Under the pieces are notes generated by a model that made no database searches, was not told the DNA's origin, and worked only from the letters and a program-made list of their open reading frames with translations. Shown here piece after piece: positions 1 to 10,379 of a DNA stretch of 64,000 nt. Location: contig JBITNC010000001.1 of NCBI GenBank assembly GCA_050084985.1, positions 28,706,001 through 28,770,000 on the forward strand. Reading direction: 5' to 3'. The position numbers and the translations under genes are program-made. This stretch comes from Nageia nagi. Its lineage: Eukaryota > Pinophyta. Position 1 is the first letter of the stretch. The number at the start of each line of letters is the position of its first letter.

Positions 1-195
1 ATAAAAGATCATGGAGGTTGCCAACTCATTCTTTATGTTGTAAGCCTCTAGTACCTTCTCATTTGTAGAAGGTACAAGGTTCTCATTCACTATTTACCAA
101 AGCTTCTTTGCTTGCAATTTAGCTCTCATTTTAAGTTCTCAAATACCAAAGTTGGAACCATCAAGAATATGTTTGGGTAAAAAGGATTCTTCCAT
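1..195 (-). pseudogene. Copia gag N-terminus (partial, broken)
   Basis: Reading leftward from the ATG at 195-193, the frame gives a short lysine/histidine-rich start typical of copia gag, containing HILDGSNF. A stop follows after about 18 codons where the family usually has a tryptophan-containing motif. The plus-strand copy begins the same way at 13,391. The rest of gag lies beyond the left edge. Premature stops make it non-functional. Confidence 0.75.
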
Positions 196-2915
196 TTGCT
201 ACATAAGAATGTGAAAAATAATAAACATATGGTTTAATAAATAATATTATATGTTTAAGTTTTAAACAAGTAAGTAATACATGATTCATTTAATTAAGTA
301 AACATGCTTAATTAGATTCACTAATATAAATGTTTTACAACTCAAATAATAATCTATGTACCCAAATACATTTCTCATCTCAAGAACTATAGATGTAGAG
401 TGACATTGTTGAGGTTTATTTTCTTATCTAAAATTAAGCCTTCACTTGGATGCCCACACAAAAGGACCCCAAGTACTACCAATTCTCAACCAATTTGCCT
501 TAGTTTTATACTTTCTCATAAGGAGAAGTACCTACTATTTTCTAAGGTTATGATGTTATTGGATAGGCTATATTATTAATCTTGATTAGGTTTTAAATTG
601 TCCTCCTAGTTTATCAAGATAATCCTTGAATGGACATGTGGACATGTAGTATCACTACACACATGCCTATACACCTATTGGAGATATGTCCAAACCAACA
701 GAGGACTTAAAGGCAATTGAGAAGTACAAACTTTTCACCATTTGGATCATCATACTTAAAGGCTCCAGTTCACTTGTCCTCACCTCATGGCTCCCCAAAT
801 AAGTCATGTTGTGGAATGTACATATGGATGTGTTCATTTTTAAGGGGTAGTTTATTTAATGTTTGCATTTTTGTTTGCATAAGCAAATAAATCAAAAATG
901 TGAAACATAAAGTAAAAAAAAGAGCATAAGTAAAAAATATCATCCATTCAAAATTTGAAACCTAAATGTCCAATGGCTTTTGTTTACCAACCCCTAAATA
1001 ATATCTTTACATCATTCCTAATTTTGCATAAGTCCATTTTGCATAAGCAAATAATTGCATTATAACTTAAAAAAAATTAATAATAAGCATGCATCATTGA
1101 CTTAAAAAATTAAGTACTAAGCATAAGTACTAATCTTAAGCATGCATTTAAAAAATTAAGTACTAAGCATAAGTAAAAAACATGTATTATTTCATTAATC
1201 TAAAAAAAATGACTCATATGCATGCATCATAAGCATAAGAGATTATAAGTATAAAGGATCTATACCTTTTAAGTAAGGAATTCAATATTTCCCCTCCTTT
1301 TACTTATAAAATCTTATCATTTTGTACTATTTCCTATAGTTGCAATAAATACTTAGAAAATATTAATGCCAAAAAAAATTATGCTTAAATAATTTAATTT
1401 TAAGCTTTAAAAATTGTCTACTACAAAGAATTAACTTTCTTCATTTAAGTAAGAAATTAATAGGCCATTATACCTCTTACTAATACTTAAGAGAAAAAGT
1501 CAAATATAATCAGTGCAATTTTATCCAAGCACTCTAAGTAATCCTTAAAGAAAACTCTAAGTCAGATTTTAGGCATAATGGAGTGTTTAGAGAGAAATAA
1601 TAAATGCTTTTAGGTAGAAATGATGGCTATCCCTCCTTTACAAAGAGTAGTAAACATTGCTTTTGCACGAGCATTTTTAAAAAATAAATGCAAATAATAA
1701 TCAAAAATTAAATGCACAACAAAAAAAGAGTATATGTTGGCTTCTAGGTGTGAGTGGCTTACAAGTAATCACAAAATATTAAATTCTCACCAACTAAAGG
1801 AAAAAAAAATGAGCATGAGGCTAAAAATTTTGAGACTAGATTAAGCAATAAAAAAGTAAAGATAGTGGGTGGTTGGGCATAAAAAAGGAGGAGACACAGG
1901 GTTCAATAGAGGAGACCCCAAAAATTTTTAGAGAGGAGTTTATTTGGAGGAGAATGATGGCCACATGAGCAAGGAGGAGGAGAATGACTTGAATAGGGAG
2001 TAAATTTCTTAGAGAATGATGGCCATGCGAGCATGAAGGAGGAGGATGATGCAAGCATGGAGCAAATTTCTTGGAGAATGATGGCCACGTGAGGGGTTTT
2101 GAAGGATAACCATAGCAGAGAAGGTCAAGCATAGTAGGTCAAGATAACAAAGACTAGGCTACCAATCATGAGGGACAAGCAGGCTACCAACATGGAGGGC
2201 GAGCAGATACCAAGTCACTAATAAAGTGTGAGATAGTAAAGACTAGCCAACAATCATGGGAACAAGTAGGCTACCAACATGGAGGGCAAGCAGAGATTAG
2301 GTCACCAAAAAAATTAATTTTAACTATAAAATTTACCCCTCCTTTTGAAATAAAAAATTCCTTCTTTTTACTATGTAGCCATTCATTTGAATAAGATAAA
2401 CAAATTGCTTCCTTATGAAATAAATTGTAACATAAATACTCAAATAACATTATTATATATATATATATATTCAAATTATATTTTTCTTCACAAAGATAGT
2501 AAAAAATATTTTTTTAAGATATTATTTCTTAAAAAATATCTATATATATACATAAATTTGTATTCACACCCTTTTTGAAAAATAATTCAATCCAAATATA
2601 TGCAAAATTAAAGCAATGTAACAAGCAATTTTAACTTGTAACTAATAGTAGGAAGTATTAGTATAGGTAAACATAATTTTTTCACAATATATTGCTCTCT
2701 TTAAAAAAAATTACCATATATATAAGAAATAACTAACATAATACAAAATATGTTAGTAACATTAGTGAAATATGCCAAAAGATTAAAAAAAAAAGGAGAA
2801 TATATGTGGGAGGTTATACCTTATCTTGAATTTTACCTCAACAATGTAAATGAAGAGATGAACAACAAGAAGAGGAGCTTCCACACCAAGGATGTGAAGA
2901 GAAGCTTCCAAAGTG
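196..2915 (-). other. Copia 5' leader, non-coding, repeat-rich
   Basis: About 2.7 kb lie between PBS and gag. The leader contains an AT-rich array of short repeats built on TTAAGTAC and GCATGCTTAA (about 1,040-1,250). It also holds a degenerate 70-80-bp repeat around GAGAATGATGGCCA (1,940-2,095) and a repeat of roughly 90 bp with GGCTACCAACATGGAGGGC (2,147-2,305). Short open frames here show no family resemblance. The plus-strand relative has an equally long leader, so the length is a property of the family. Confidence 0.7.
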
Positions 2916-2927
2916 GCTATAATACCA
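2916..2927 (-). other. PBS, tRNA-iMet type
   Basis: Reading on the minus strand, TGGTATTATAGC lies two bases inside the LTR. It matches the usual plant initiator-tRNA-Met primer site in 10 of 12 positions. This fixes the element's direction. Confidence 0.8.
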
Positions 2928-2929
2928 AA

Positions 2930-3415
2930 TGAGAGAATTGAACTATAACATGAACAACTCTAAACCCTTAAGATCACATGAAAGCTCACAATACACATCT
3001 AGCAAACTCACATAGATAACATAAGATGTAAGTGGTTCCTCCATCTAAGAGTACATCTACTAACTAGATCTTTACTTCAATCACAAATACAACTCTCTTA
3101 CAATCCTTCTAATCTCAACTTCTATCTCTATCCTATAGCATAAATTTACTTCACAATTGGTATGTAATCACAAAGAAGGAGCCTTCTATTTATAGGTAAA
3201 AATCCCTCTTTGGATCACCCTTTTATCCAATGTACAAAAGCATGACATGCACATCCTTTTACCTAATCAGCATGCTCATGACATGGAGTGAAGACAAGTT
3301 ACATTATCATATTCATTTAAATACTTAAGGTATCAAATGATACCCTTAAGTATTAGTAAACTTACATAAAATATTATTATAAAAACTTTACAATAATGCA
3401 TTATATATTTCAAAG
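2930..3415 (-). repeat. 5' LTR of the minus-strand copia element
   Basis: About 486 bp, and the reverse complement of the LTRs at 9,870-10,363 and 18,069-18,565. The inner edge TGAGAGAATTG is the complement of the family's CAATTCTCTCA end. The outer edge has decayed (TTTCAAAG where the family has TTCCAACA). A TATA-box-like TATAAATAG (complement at 3,186-3,194) is intact here. Confidence 0.92.
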
Positions 3416-4280
3416 AGTTTGTAACAATCCTTAATCTTCAAGTATTTATGTTTATATGGTTGAAGGCATAAGAATATCATATTGCTTGCTTGAAATTCTT
3501 GTTCCACTTGATTTTGATCAGCTTTTTGCTTTATGCGATGTTGAGTAGTCTACAAATTCTCCTAAAGAAGATGATCAATATTTATTCAAGTATGTAAATC
3601 AGTATCAACTACTTGGATCTTTGTACTACCTAGGATATATGTTACCACTATGGGTGGTGCCTCACCATACAATGCTTCATATGATGTCATTTGAATAGTT
3701 GTATGGTATGAAGTGTTATACCATCATTTTACCAAAGGAAGCCATTTTACCCAATGAATTGGTTGGGCTAATGCAAAATAACATAAATAGGTTTCCAAGC
3801 ACTTGTTAATAATTTCAAATTTTCCATCAATATGGGGGTGATAAGTTGAACTCATTTTGAGTTGAGTTCCTTGCAGCTTGAAAAAATCTTTCCAAAATTT
3901 GCTAGTGAATGTAGGGTCTTGATAACTAACTATGGTAGAGGGCATACCATGAAGCTTGAAAATATTATCAACAAAAAGCTCAACCACATTGATGGATTTA
4001 AATGAATGTGGTTCAAATTATAAGTGTGCATACTTAGATAACCAATCAACTATCACTAGAATAATGAATTTACATTGAGACTTGAGAAGACCTTCAATGA
4101 AGACCATCAAAATATCAGTCCAAGTGTGGATTGGGATAGGTAGGGGCTAAAGTAAACCAAGAGTACCAACTATTTCACCTTTTTTCCACTAAAAAACATC
4201 ACATTTGGTAATAAATTTCTTGATATCCTATTTCATTTTATCCCAATAAAAATATCAAGCCACTCTTTTATAGGTTTTGA
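3416..4280 (-). pseudogene. Gypsy integrase (broken)
   Basis: The minus strand shows a zinc-finger region remnant (near 4,250). The catalytic core follows, including VDWLSKYAH and a SYQDPTFTSKFWKDFF stretch (3,724-3,987 is open). Then come the conserved tail motifs WYNTSYH and YEALYGEAPP (3,600-3,730) and a YKHKYLKIKDCYK end at 3,420. Of the catalytic triad, the first Asp is replaced by Val (ILMVFIEGL) and the second by Tyr, while the Glu region is retained. With stop codons between domains it cannot be active. The C-terminus is cut off by the copia insertion at 3,415. Confidence 0.88.
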
Positions 4281-4539
4281 GAAACCTCGAGTATCTGGCT
4301 GATGGTGTAGCATGCAATTCCTAAAGTATTGCTTCTTGACAAGAAGAAGTATATGGCAATGCAATGCAACCTTTCAAGCCTAAAATTCCATCTTGCTAAG
4401 AAAAATTTGGTTTCTTAGCAAAATTGGTTTGAAGTTGTCAAATTAATACCTGAATTATGTCATCTTAAATACATTCATGTTTTAGTTGTTGTAACCACTA
4501 GGCAACCGGTAGTGAAATTATTTTAAGTGTTGCAGGTTC

Positions 4540-5900
4540 CTCAAATTTATAGCAAAAAGTATCCACAACCACATTCTCTAAGCCCTTTTTATAAATTATT
4601 TCATATTCAAACCCTAATAGTTTGGTTACCTACTTTTGTTGTTCAGTTGTCATAATTCGTTGTTCCAAAAAGTACTTCAAACTATGGTGATTTGTATGTA
4701 TAATGAAATATCAACCAATGAGGTAGGGTCACCATTTTTGAACCACATGAATTATTAATAACATCTTTTTTTATAGGTAGATCTAGCCAAATTTAGGCTT
4801 GATAATGTCTTGCTAGTAAAAGGCAAGGGTTTTCCCTCTTGCATCAAAATTGCATCCAATCCTACTCCAAAGGTATCACTCTTAATGATATATATTTTAG
4901 AAAAATCTAGCATGGCTAAAACAAGAGTGGAACACATTGCCTCTTTTATTTGTAGAAATATTATTTAGTAGTTGGTGACTAATTAAATGTATCTCTTTTG
5001 AGTAATGATCTGAGCAAAGTCATGATCTTGCCATAATTCTTTATAATTTTCTAGTAGTAACCTGTTAGGCCTATAAATCCTCATAGTTCCTTGAGTGATT
5101 TTGGAATAGGCCAATCCTACATGTACACAATTTTATTTGGATCTATCTTGACTTCATCTTCATAAATGATATGCCCTAAGAATTCAATATCATGCAAACC
5201 AAAGGAACACCTGCATTTTTTTTGCATATAATTGATGCTCTTGAAGTAAATGCAAGGTTTTATCTAAGTGTGCCAAATGATCATCCCATATCTTATTGTA
5301 GATCAAAATATCATCAAAGAAAAATAAAATAAATTTGTAAATATGAGGGTGAAATACCAATTCATCAACCTTTGGAATGTTGAAGAAGCATTAGTAAGGC
5401 TAAATGGAATTACTAAAAATTCATAATGATCCTCATGTATCCAAAAAGTTATTTTTGGAATATCTTCTTCATAGAGTCAAATTTGATGATATCATGATCA
5501 TATATCTAGTTTTGAGAAATATTTGGCTCCATGTAGCTCATCTAGCAATCCATCAATGATGGTAATAAGGAATTTATCTTTCACAATTACTTTGTTAAGA
5601 TCCCAAAAGTCTATGCATAATCACCAAGATCCATCCTTTTTTGGACTAATATGATAAGTGAAGAGTAAGGAATAACACTTAGCCTCATAATCATTGCTTT
5701 CAGCATTTCTTATACCAACTTTTCAATTTCATCTTTTTTCAAATAAGGATAGTAGTAGGGTCGAATATTGGGTGGCTTATGTCCAAGGATTAGTTGTATA
5801 GTATGTTCTTGATGATGGTTGGGAGGTAACACTTTTGGTTCTTAAAAAACCTTCTCATGACATGCTAATAGTTTGTGTAGCTCTGCCACTTCCCCTCCTT
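4540..5900 (-). pseudogene. Gypsy reverse transcriptase and RNase H (broken)
   Basis: On the minus strand, RT motifs run from about 5,660 down. They include a [14 protein letters not shown] block, an [18 protein letters not shown] block, and [10 protein letters not shown] with both catalytic Asp codons intact (complement at 5,301-5,315). RNase H follows at 4,937-4,755 with LDFSKIYIIKSD, a DAILMQEGKPLPF stretch and LSSLN. At least five stops or frameshifts interrupt the reading. Residue order and spacing match Ty3/gypsy pol. Confidence 0.87.
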
Positions 5901-5999
5901 CCAATGCAACTAGTTGTATTTTGAATAATTATCCTACCATCCCATTTGTCCCTTTCAAATTAGCTTATCCATCCGATGAGAACTTATAATTTGTAATGG

Positions 6000-7240
6000 A
6001 ATAGCATGTAGTCCAATGAGGTGATATGTATATCCTGTAATAGTCAATTTCATCTATAATTCAAGTAAGTTACATAGTATAGGTCCCATATTTTGCAAAC
6101 ATTAAACTCCTAAGACCACATCACACCCTCCCACTAGAAGTACATGCATGTCACTTTTCATGTGATAATCACTAATGTTGAGTTTAACATTGTAGCATTT
6201 CCCCTTATAATAAATTCTACCTCCATTTCCAATCATTACTTCAAAATTATCTTGAGGATACATAAAATAATTAGCCTATTTGGGCACACCAAGGTTTATA
6301 AAATTATGTGTACTTCCTCAATCAAGTAAACTAGTGAGGGATTGCTTTTTGAAATATCCATAAACCTTCATTGTTTGGGGTATTGTAATTCTTTCAAGGG
6401 AATTGCAATGAATCATAAGAACTTATTATTCAGTTATTTAAGGCTCATTAGCTTCTTCCTTGATAGTAGTCTCATCCTCCAAATCATCAAAAATATTAGC
6501 ATTAAGGAAATACAATCTTTGTGTAGTCTATAGATGGCCAGGTGCATACTTTTCATCACAATTATAGAAAAGACTCTTCACTCTTTGCTCATTAATTTCC
6601 TCCTAATTGAATCACTTAATTTGAAATGAATAGGTAGGTTTGGGAGTAGCTTTATAACCTTAAGTTTTGTTGAATGGTTGCTTCCCTTATCTGCGTTGGG
6701 CATTGAATTTGTCTTATACCAATTTGGACAACCCAATAGCTTGTATCATAGTGGTAGGATTAAACATTTTGACTTCTACTATGATATCTTACTTCATCCC
6801 ACTAATGAAGTAACTCTTGAAAAAGGATTCACCTAATCCTTTTGTGTGATTTGCAAGCTTTTCAAATTGTGTCTGATATTTCTTCACCATTGATGTTTGT
6901 TAAAGTGTTATAAGGGATCCTATGAAATCCTTAAAATTAATTGGGCCAAACCTCACCAATAATTTTTTTGTAAAATGCCCCCAATAAGGAGTCCCATTCA
7001 TTTTTTCAAACCATTGATACCATTGAATGTCCTCATGCTTCAAATGGAAAGAAGTGATATTGACCTTGTAAACCTTAGGAATTTTATTCAATGTAAAATA
7101 TTATTCTGCTCTATAAATCTAGCTCATTGGATCCTCTCCATCAAATCTAGGGAAATCCATCTTAGTTTTCCATGAAAGGATGAAGCCTTGGGGGCCTCCC
7201 ATATGCATTTGTTGTACCTACATTTGAGTATTATGTCTTG
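6000..7240 (-). pseudogene. Gypsy gag and aspartic protease (broken)
   Basis: On the minus strand, gag begins with a recognisable FDGEDP block near 7,150. An open stretch follows (7,091-6,900) with the WYQWFEKMNG and LLVRFGP motifs usual for gypsy gag. A damaged CCHC knuckle (CDEKYAPGHL, about 6,560) has lost its first and last Cys. The protease lies near 6,335-6,275 with GSTHNFI, but the Ser of the catalytic DSG triplet is now a TGA stop. About 30 codons upstream of FDGEDP the similarity ends abruptly at 7,300. Confidence 0.82.
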
Positions 7241-7303
7241 AATATTGTTGAAAACTTGTACTTGTATAGTTTGGGATGAGGTTGGTTATTGCATAGCTAT
7301 TTG

Positions 7304-7923
7304 TGTAGACCCAAAATAATGCAATTAATTATTTATGGGGTTAATTAATACACTATTGGTCTACTTGTTTCTTATTGACACATGTATGTCAAATATGATA
7401 ATTAAAAATAACATAAAAAGAATTATGTTTAATTAGATCACATATTCATTCCATTAAGAGAAACATACATGAAAGACAAACATACATTCATTCAATTGCA
7501 TGTCGTTGGCATCCCATATTAGGTACATCATTAATAGCTTAAGATAAGCAATATAATAGATGCAATAAATAATGTAGCAACAAATTATTGAAATAGTAAT
7601 CATATAATAAATAAAAGATAAGAAATGATGTTCACTTGTTATAGATATGATATTTGCAAAGGTTTTCCTTATGTCTTGTTCTTTGTTCTCTCCTTATCTA
7701 TCTTTGGCCTTATCATGGCTTTTGCAATATCTTGTAGCCTTGTTTATGATCTTCTATTAGATTTTCAATTGATAGAGTCTCCTCCTCTAAGGATCTTTGA
7801 TTTCCTCTTGAGTTCTCTTTGATGCCTTTATATAGCAACACTTCTATTATAAGATTTGACCCCTAAGTCATCATATGTAGTCCATTACATAAAGTACATA
7901 GCTTTTTGGGTATTTTTAACCCA
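7304..7923 (-). repeat. Gypsy-type LTR (copy 1 of a family)
   Basis: About 620 bp align along their whole length with 24,485-24,703 plus 27,505-27,880. Shared blocks include ACCCAAAATAATGCAATTAA, AATAAATAATGTAG, TGATGTTCACTTGTTATAG and GACCCCTAA. Ends are TG...CA-like (TGTAGAC at the low end, AACCCA at the high end). It abuts a gag frame on the low side, as a 5' LTR of a minus-strand element would, but no PBS is visible and no clear TSD is found. It may be a 5' LTR joined by deletion, or a solo LTR. Exact ends are uncertain by a few bases. Confidence 0.75.
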
Positions 7924-8559
7924 TTTTTACATAATACATCATTCAGGATCTAAAATGGATGATTTAAATAATAATAATTCATTTTTAGTATTATACATTT
8001 TCCCCTCTTTGTAGGTGTGATTGAAGCAATGAAATTGCATGTCTTAAGAAGAAGTGTAGAAGAAATATTTTTGAAAACTTTGAACTCTTTGTTGTATTGT
8101 CACTTATTTTTGATGATGATGATGATGATGATGAGGGCCTCTTGCTACCCCCTTTTGACTTGGATGCCCCAAGAAATATTCTTGAATGGTGTCAACCAAG
8201 GAAAAATTTGATGAAGAATCTCTCTCCAGGAATGATGTTGTGTGAGTATTGGAAATGACTATTCAATTAGGTAACTATATGGTCCCATATCCAATTTTGG
8301 ATATGGAAGATGTATTTTTGCCCCTTGCATTACTTCAACCATGAATCTAGTCATTCCATAATTTTTGATACTTAGGAACTATTTGCACTTATATCCATGC
8401 TTTGAAATAGAGAGGATCTACTTTGAATGAAATTAAATGGTGATGATATGGACATCATTGATAGTGTATGGAATAGTATGCATGTTACTGATGGGGTGGA
8501 AATTTGTATATTTTCTTCTACTCTTTGAGATGTAGAAAAATACAATGAAATTTCAATCA
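7924..8559. other. Unassigned AT-rich stretch with a GAT microsatellite
   Basis: No coding similarity was recognised. A (GAT)8-like run lies at 8,110-8,134. Weak resemblance to text near 52,850 (a CTTGG.TGCCC..G.AAT string) suggests dispersed repeat material. The short plus-strand frame at 8,017-8,211 crosses the microsatellite and is probably not a gene. Confidence 0.4.
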
Positions 8560-9262
8560 TAAAATAATGTGGATGCATAGTGAGTTGCATTATCCATTGA
8601 TGATGAATCAATGTCAGCAATCTCACTAGCCATGTTCTTGGCCATTGACGATCATTTATTTTATGTCTATGATCTAAAGACATTATACTTTGGATTGGTT
8701 CAAAGAAAAATCATGTGGATACATAGCAAGTTGCATCATCTATTAGAGGTGATCCAATGTCAACATCTTGCTCACGATTGCATCATTGGTTTACTTTTAA
8801 GTGAGTGAACTCTCACTAGCCATGTCATTGGCCATCGATGATCATATGTTTTATGTCTATGATCTGAAGACATTATGCTTTGGATTGGTTCAAATAAAAA
8901 ACCATGTGGATACATATTAAGTTGCATCATCCATTGGAGATGATATAATGTCAACATCTTACTCATGGCTACATCTCTAGTTTACTTTTAAGTGAGTGAA
9001 CTCTCACTAGTCGTGTCATTGGCCATCGATGATCATAGATTTTATGTCTATGATATGAAAAATTATGCTTTGGATTGGTTCAAATTAAAATCATGTGGAT
9101 AAATAGCAAGTTGTATCATACCTTGGGGATGATCCAATGTCAATATCTTTCTCATGGCTACATCCCTAGTTTACTTTTAAGTAAGTGAACTCTCATTAGC
9201 TATGTCGTTAGCCATCAACGATCATACATTTTATGTCAATGATCTGAATACATTATGCTTTG
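8560..9262. repeat. Tandem array, about 190-bp unit, 3.7 copies
   Basis: Units start at 8,623, 8,813, 9,004 and 9,193 (spacings 190, 191, 189 bp). Each begins with TCACTAGCCATGTCATTGGC or a close variant. Each also contains TTTTATGTCTATGATCTGAA, GCTTTGGATTGGTTCAAA and CTAGTTTACTTTTAAGTGAG. A partial unit precedes the first (8,560-8,622) and the last breaks off at about 9,262. Overlapping short frames on both strands are side effects of the repeat. Confidence 0.92.
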
Positions 9263-9864
9263 GGGAAAGGATGAAATAAATATAATATGGACATGATTTT
9301 TTTGAGTGACCTATACTAGTGATGCCCTTAGTTTCAACCATTTAATAGTCCTGAAATATAACTTGCACAAATTTTTAAAGAAGATCCATGCTGCTGATAG
9401 CATGAATTATACCAAATTTGCTAATCCTTTCTTTAGCAAAAATTATCATTGTACTAAAAATATATCATTTTTAAAAAGAGACTAGAAAATAACATAAAAA
9501 TATAATGAAATATTAATGTGCCTGAATTTGATAGATTTGTAGCATTCTTAGGCCACTCACAGAGTAGATTAGCTCATTCTTTGTGAGGGATTTTAGACAT
9601 CTTATATAAATCATGCCTTTGTATCCTTGCAATGTCTACTACAACAAAATATGTTTAAAGATTACTAGAATATTAATAATTTTTTTTTTTGTGGAACATG
9701 CCCCAAGTAGCAATATTAGAGCATGTTTGGAATCCTTGTTTCCAATATTCATATAATATCCCTATAACAACTGCATAGAATTGTTAGATAGACATAATGT
9801 AAGGAATTATTTGAAACTTCATATGATTTTTCTTTTTCCACATCATTTGTGGCATGCAAAAGAA
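9263..9864. other. Unassigned AT-rich flank
   Basis: I see no gene, repeat array or LTR here. It is the left flank of the copia insertion site, and its continuation resumes at 18,571. Confidence 0.4.
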
Positions 9865-9869
9865 GGAAC
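9865..9869. repeat. Target-site duplication GGAAC, left copy
   Basis: GGAAC directly precedes the LTR start TGTTGGAATG. The same five bases follow the 3' LTR at 18,566-18,570. Confidence 0.92.
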
Positions 9870-10363
9870 TGTTGGAATGTATAATGCATAATTGTAAAGC
9901 TTTGTATTAATCCTCTTTGTAAATTCACTAATACTTAAGGGTATCATTTGATACCCTAAGTATTTAAGTGAATATGATAATGTAACTTGTCCTACACTCC
10001 ATGTCATGAGCATGCCCCTTGGGTAAAAGGATGTGCATGTCATACTTTTGTACATTTGATAAAAGGGTGATCCAAAGAGGGATTTTGGCCTGTAAATAGA
10101 AGGCTCCATCTTTGTGATCACACATCAATTGGGGAGTAAATTTATGCTATAGGATAGTGTTTAGGAGAAAAGTTTAAGAGGATTATAAGAGTTCACATTT
10201 GTTAAGAAGAAATATCTAGTTAGTGGATGTACTCCTAGTTGTAGGAACTACTTACATCTTGTGTTACATTGTGAGATTGCTTTGTGAGTTTGTTAGATGT
10301 GAATTGTGAGCTTTTATGTGATCTTAGAAGTTTAAGATTGTTCATGTTATAGTTCAATTCTCA
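9870..10363 (+). repeat. 5' LTR of the copia element
   Basis: Begins TGTTGGAATGTATAATGC and ends TTCAATTCTCA (TG...CA). It contains the palindrome-like GGGTATCATTTGATACCC at 9,939-9,956. The promoter TATA motif is degraded to TGTAAATAG (10,091-10,099), whereas the 3' LTR has TATAAATAA. Transcription from this copy is therefore probably impaired. Confidence 0.95.
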
Positions 10364-10367
10364 TGTA

Positions 10368-10379
10368 TGGTATCAAGGC
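10368..10379 (+). other. PBS, tRNA-iMet type
   Basis: TGGTATCAAGGC, four bases inside the 5' LTR. It differs from the usual initiator-tRNA-Met site only by AAGG in place of AGAG. This is the priming site for minus-strand DNA synthesis. Confidence 0.88.

Larger units (their letters stand above)
1..3415 (-). mobile_element. Ty1/copia LTR retrotransposon, 5' part, cut by window edge
   Basis: On the minus strand this shows, in order, a 5' LTR (3,415 to 2,930), a tRNA-iMet-like PBS, a long non-coding leader and the first codons of gag (195 to 1). It is the same family as the complete plus-strand element at 9,870-18,565: LTR, leader and gag start all align in inverted orientation. For example, 1-960 is the reverse complement of about 12,620-13,580, and 1,605-1,660 of about 11,595-11,645. 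The upper end abuts a gypsy integrase reading frame, so this copia inserted into an older gypsy element. The 3' half and the second TSD lie outside the window. Confidence 0.9.
3416..7300 (-). mobile_element. Ty3/gypsy retrotransposon remnant, gag-pol
   Basis: The minus strand carries a decayed gag, protease, reverse transcriptase, RNase H and integrase in the standard gypsy order, broken by many stops and frameshifts. It is truncated at 3,415 by the copia LTR within the integrase C-terminal region. At about 7,300 the gag N-terminus runs directly into an LTR-like block without a recognisable PBS or leader. No partner LTR is in view. It is old and dead. Confidence 0.88.

Noticed and set aside
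5100-7300. Integrated plant pararetrovirus
   Set aside because: Gag-protease-RT-RNase H-integrase order with an integrase domain is Ty3/gypsy. No movement protein or coat signature was seen.
8017-8211. Candidate small gene with Met-rich run
   Set aside because: The Met run is the GAT microsatellite read in one frame. No supporting motif.
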